The notes below the pieces were generated by a model. That model saw only the letters and a list, made by a program, of their open reading frames with translations, was not told the origin of the DNA and ran no database searches. From contig JBAJFG010000479.1 of assembly GCA_037903475.1 (NCBI GenBank), positions 726,001-790,000 on the forward strand: DNA of 64,000 nt. Reading direction: 5' to 3'. The position numbers and the translations under genes are program-made. Of this stretch, positions 63,420 to 64,000 are shown in pieces (positions within the stretch are counted from its first letter, which is position 1; the number at the start of each line of letters is the position of its first letter). The DNA comes from Ancylostoma caninum (lineage: Eukaryota > Nematoda > Chromadorea > Rhabditida > Ancylostomatidae).

Positions 63420-64000
63420 TAGTTTGTTGCCAGTGCAATTAGGTGGATTCGTAGGTTTATATTCATTAGGATTTTCTGCTTAACATAACTGCGACACTCA
63501 AAACTCAAAGATTTTGTTCAAAAAACCTATAGTTTTCTCGAATTACAGTGTTCGTGTTCTTTTAAATATTTGTCAGTCAGTCTTAATGCTTTCCAAGACA
63601 TATTTTTCTTGAAGACATAGTGGTCTGTCAAAGTCAGCAGGTTTTCTTGAAAAATTGTGCCCAAAATCATCTATTACGGCTCTTTGATAACCCCTGGGTA
63701 ACATGCCCTTGGGCTTACTCAGAATGCAACATTACGGCCAATTTCTCTCTTTTCACGTATTCTTGTCAAGGTTCATTAGTTGTACCTGGCCGATCCCGGC
63801 AAGCGTTATTCTCTCCTCCATATCGTTACTTCTACCGAGCCTATCATTGATCGCCATGTCAGGCATAGAGATTAACCAGGACGAAGAGGCAGAGATGACG
63901 AAATAGACATTGTCTGGTAAGCTTAGCGGAAATCGGCCAGCTTCACTCTAATGCACTGTATTCCTGCCAGCCATTTGTTACAGACTGCCCTGTAAAATAA
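63420..64000. other. Right edge, no gene seen
   Basis: Short ORFs only; no domain, no repeat ends recognised. Confidence 0.35.

Noticed and set aside
1..64000. CRISPR arrays, tRNA and rRNA genes
   Set aside because: I saw no regularly spaced short repeats and no convincing tRNA box pairs or rRNA sequence; consistent with a eukaryotic, transposon-rich nuclear region. A tRNA scan was not possible.

Overview
The window is animal nuclear DNA, most likely from a clade V (strongylid, hookworm-like) nematode. The evidence is spliced genes with TTTCAG-type 3' splice sites, several very short introns, trans-splice-acceptor-like sites just upstream of start codons, and a transposon set of BEL/Pao, Ty3/gypsy, Penelope-like, Helitron, mariner and TA-flanked MITEs. 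One mariner has ends and length like the hookworm element bandit. Species is inference; the phylum is well supported.

Host genes. (1) mus-81, the ERCC4-type structure-specific endonuclease, runs on + from 5639 to 26729 and is swollen to 21 kb by transposons; exon 1 lies between two Helitrons and an 11-kb transposon pile sits in one intron. (2) nip-7, a 60S ribosome biogenesis factor, is complete on - (27952-27014, 4 exons, 180 aa) and converges on mus-81. (3) cdc-6, the replication-licensing AAA+ ATPase, is complete on - (35306-28989, 10 exons, 400 aa), with a 4-kb intron holding two mariners and a Penelope remnant. (4) A CTDSPL2-type phosphatase gene is on + (catalytic exons 50368-53484, possible 5' exon at 48631-48746). 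(5) The first exon of a GMPPA-like gene is on + at 60417-60459; its next exon was not found before the window ends.

Mobile DNA. 1-3703: 5' part of a broken Ty3/gypsy element on -. 4811-7387: two Helitrons carrying nested MITEs. 12295-22173: one BEL/Pao insertion with 266-bp LTRs and a 5-bp target duplication, landed inside an older MITE and then filled with a LINE, a MITE and a 1.9-kb-arm palindrome built from BEL and Penelope pieces. 29845-32653: two mariners. 35890-43446: a Ty3/gypsy element with almost identical 496-bp LTRs, a damaged pol and an extra 364-aa ORF after integrase. 46536-48332: a second mariner copy and a fold-back element. 57061-58070: a second Penelope-like GIY-YIG fragment. 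A 198-bp fully palindromic MITE occurs five times, always flanked by TA.

The host genes share no pathway-specific operon, although mus-81 and cdc-6 both act in genome duplication and maintenance. The most unusual items are the palindrome inside the BEL element, hammerhead-ribozyme-like cores in the Penelope remnants, the unassigned ORF of the 36-43 kb gypsy element, and two pre-miRNA-like hairpins. I saw no rRNA, convincing tRNA or CRISPR array.
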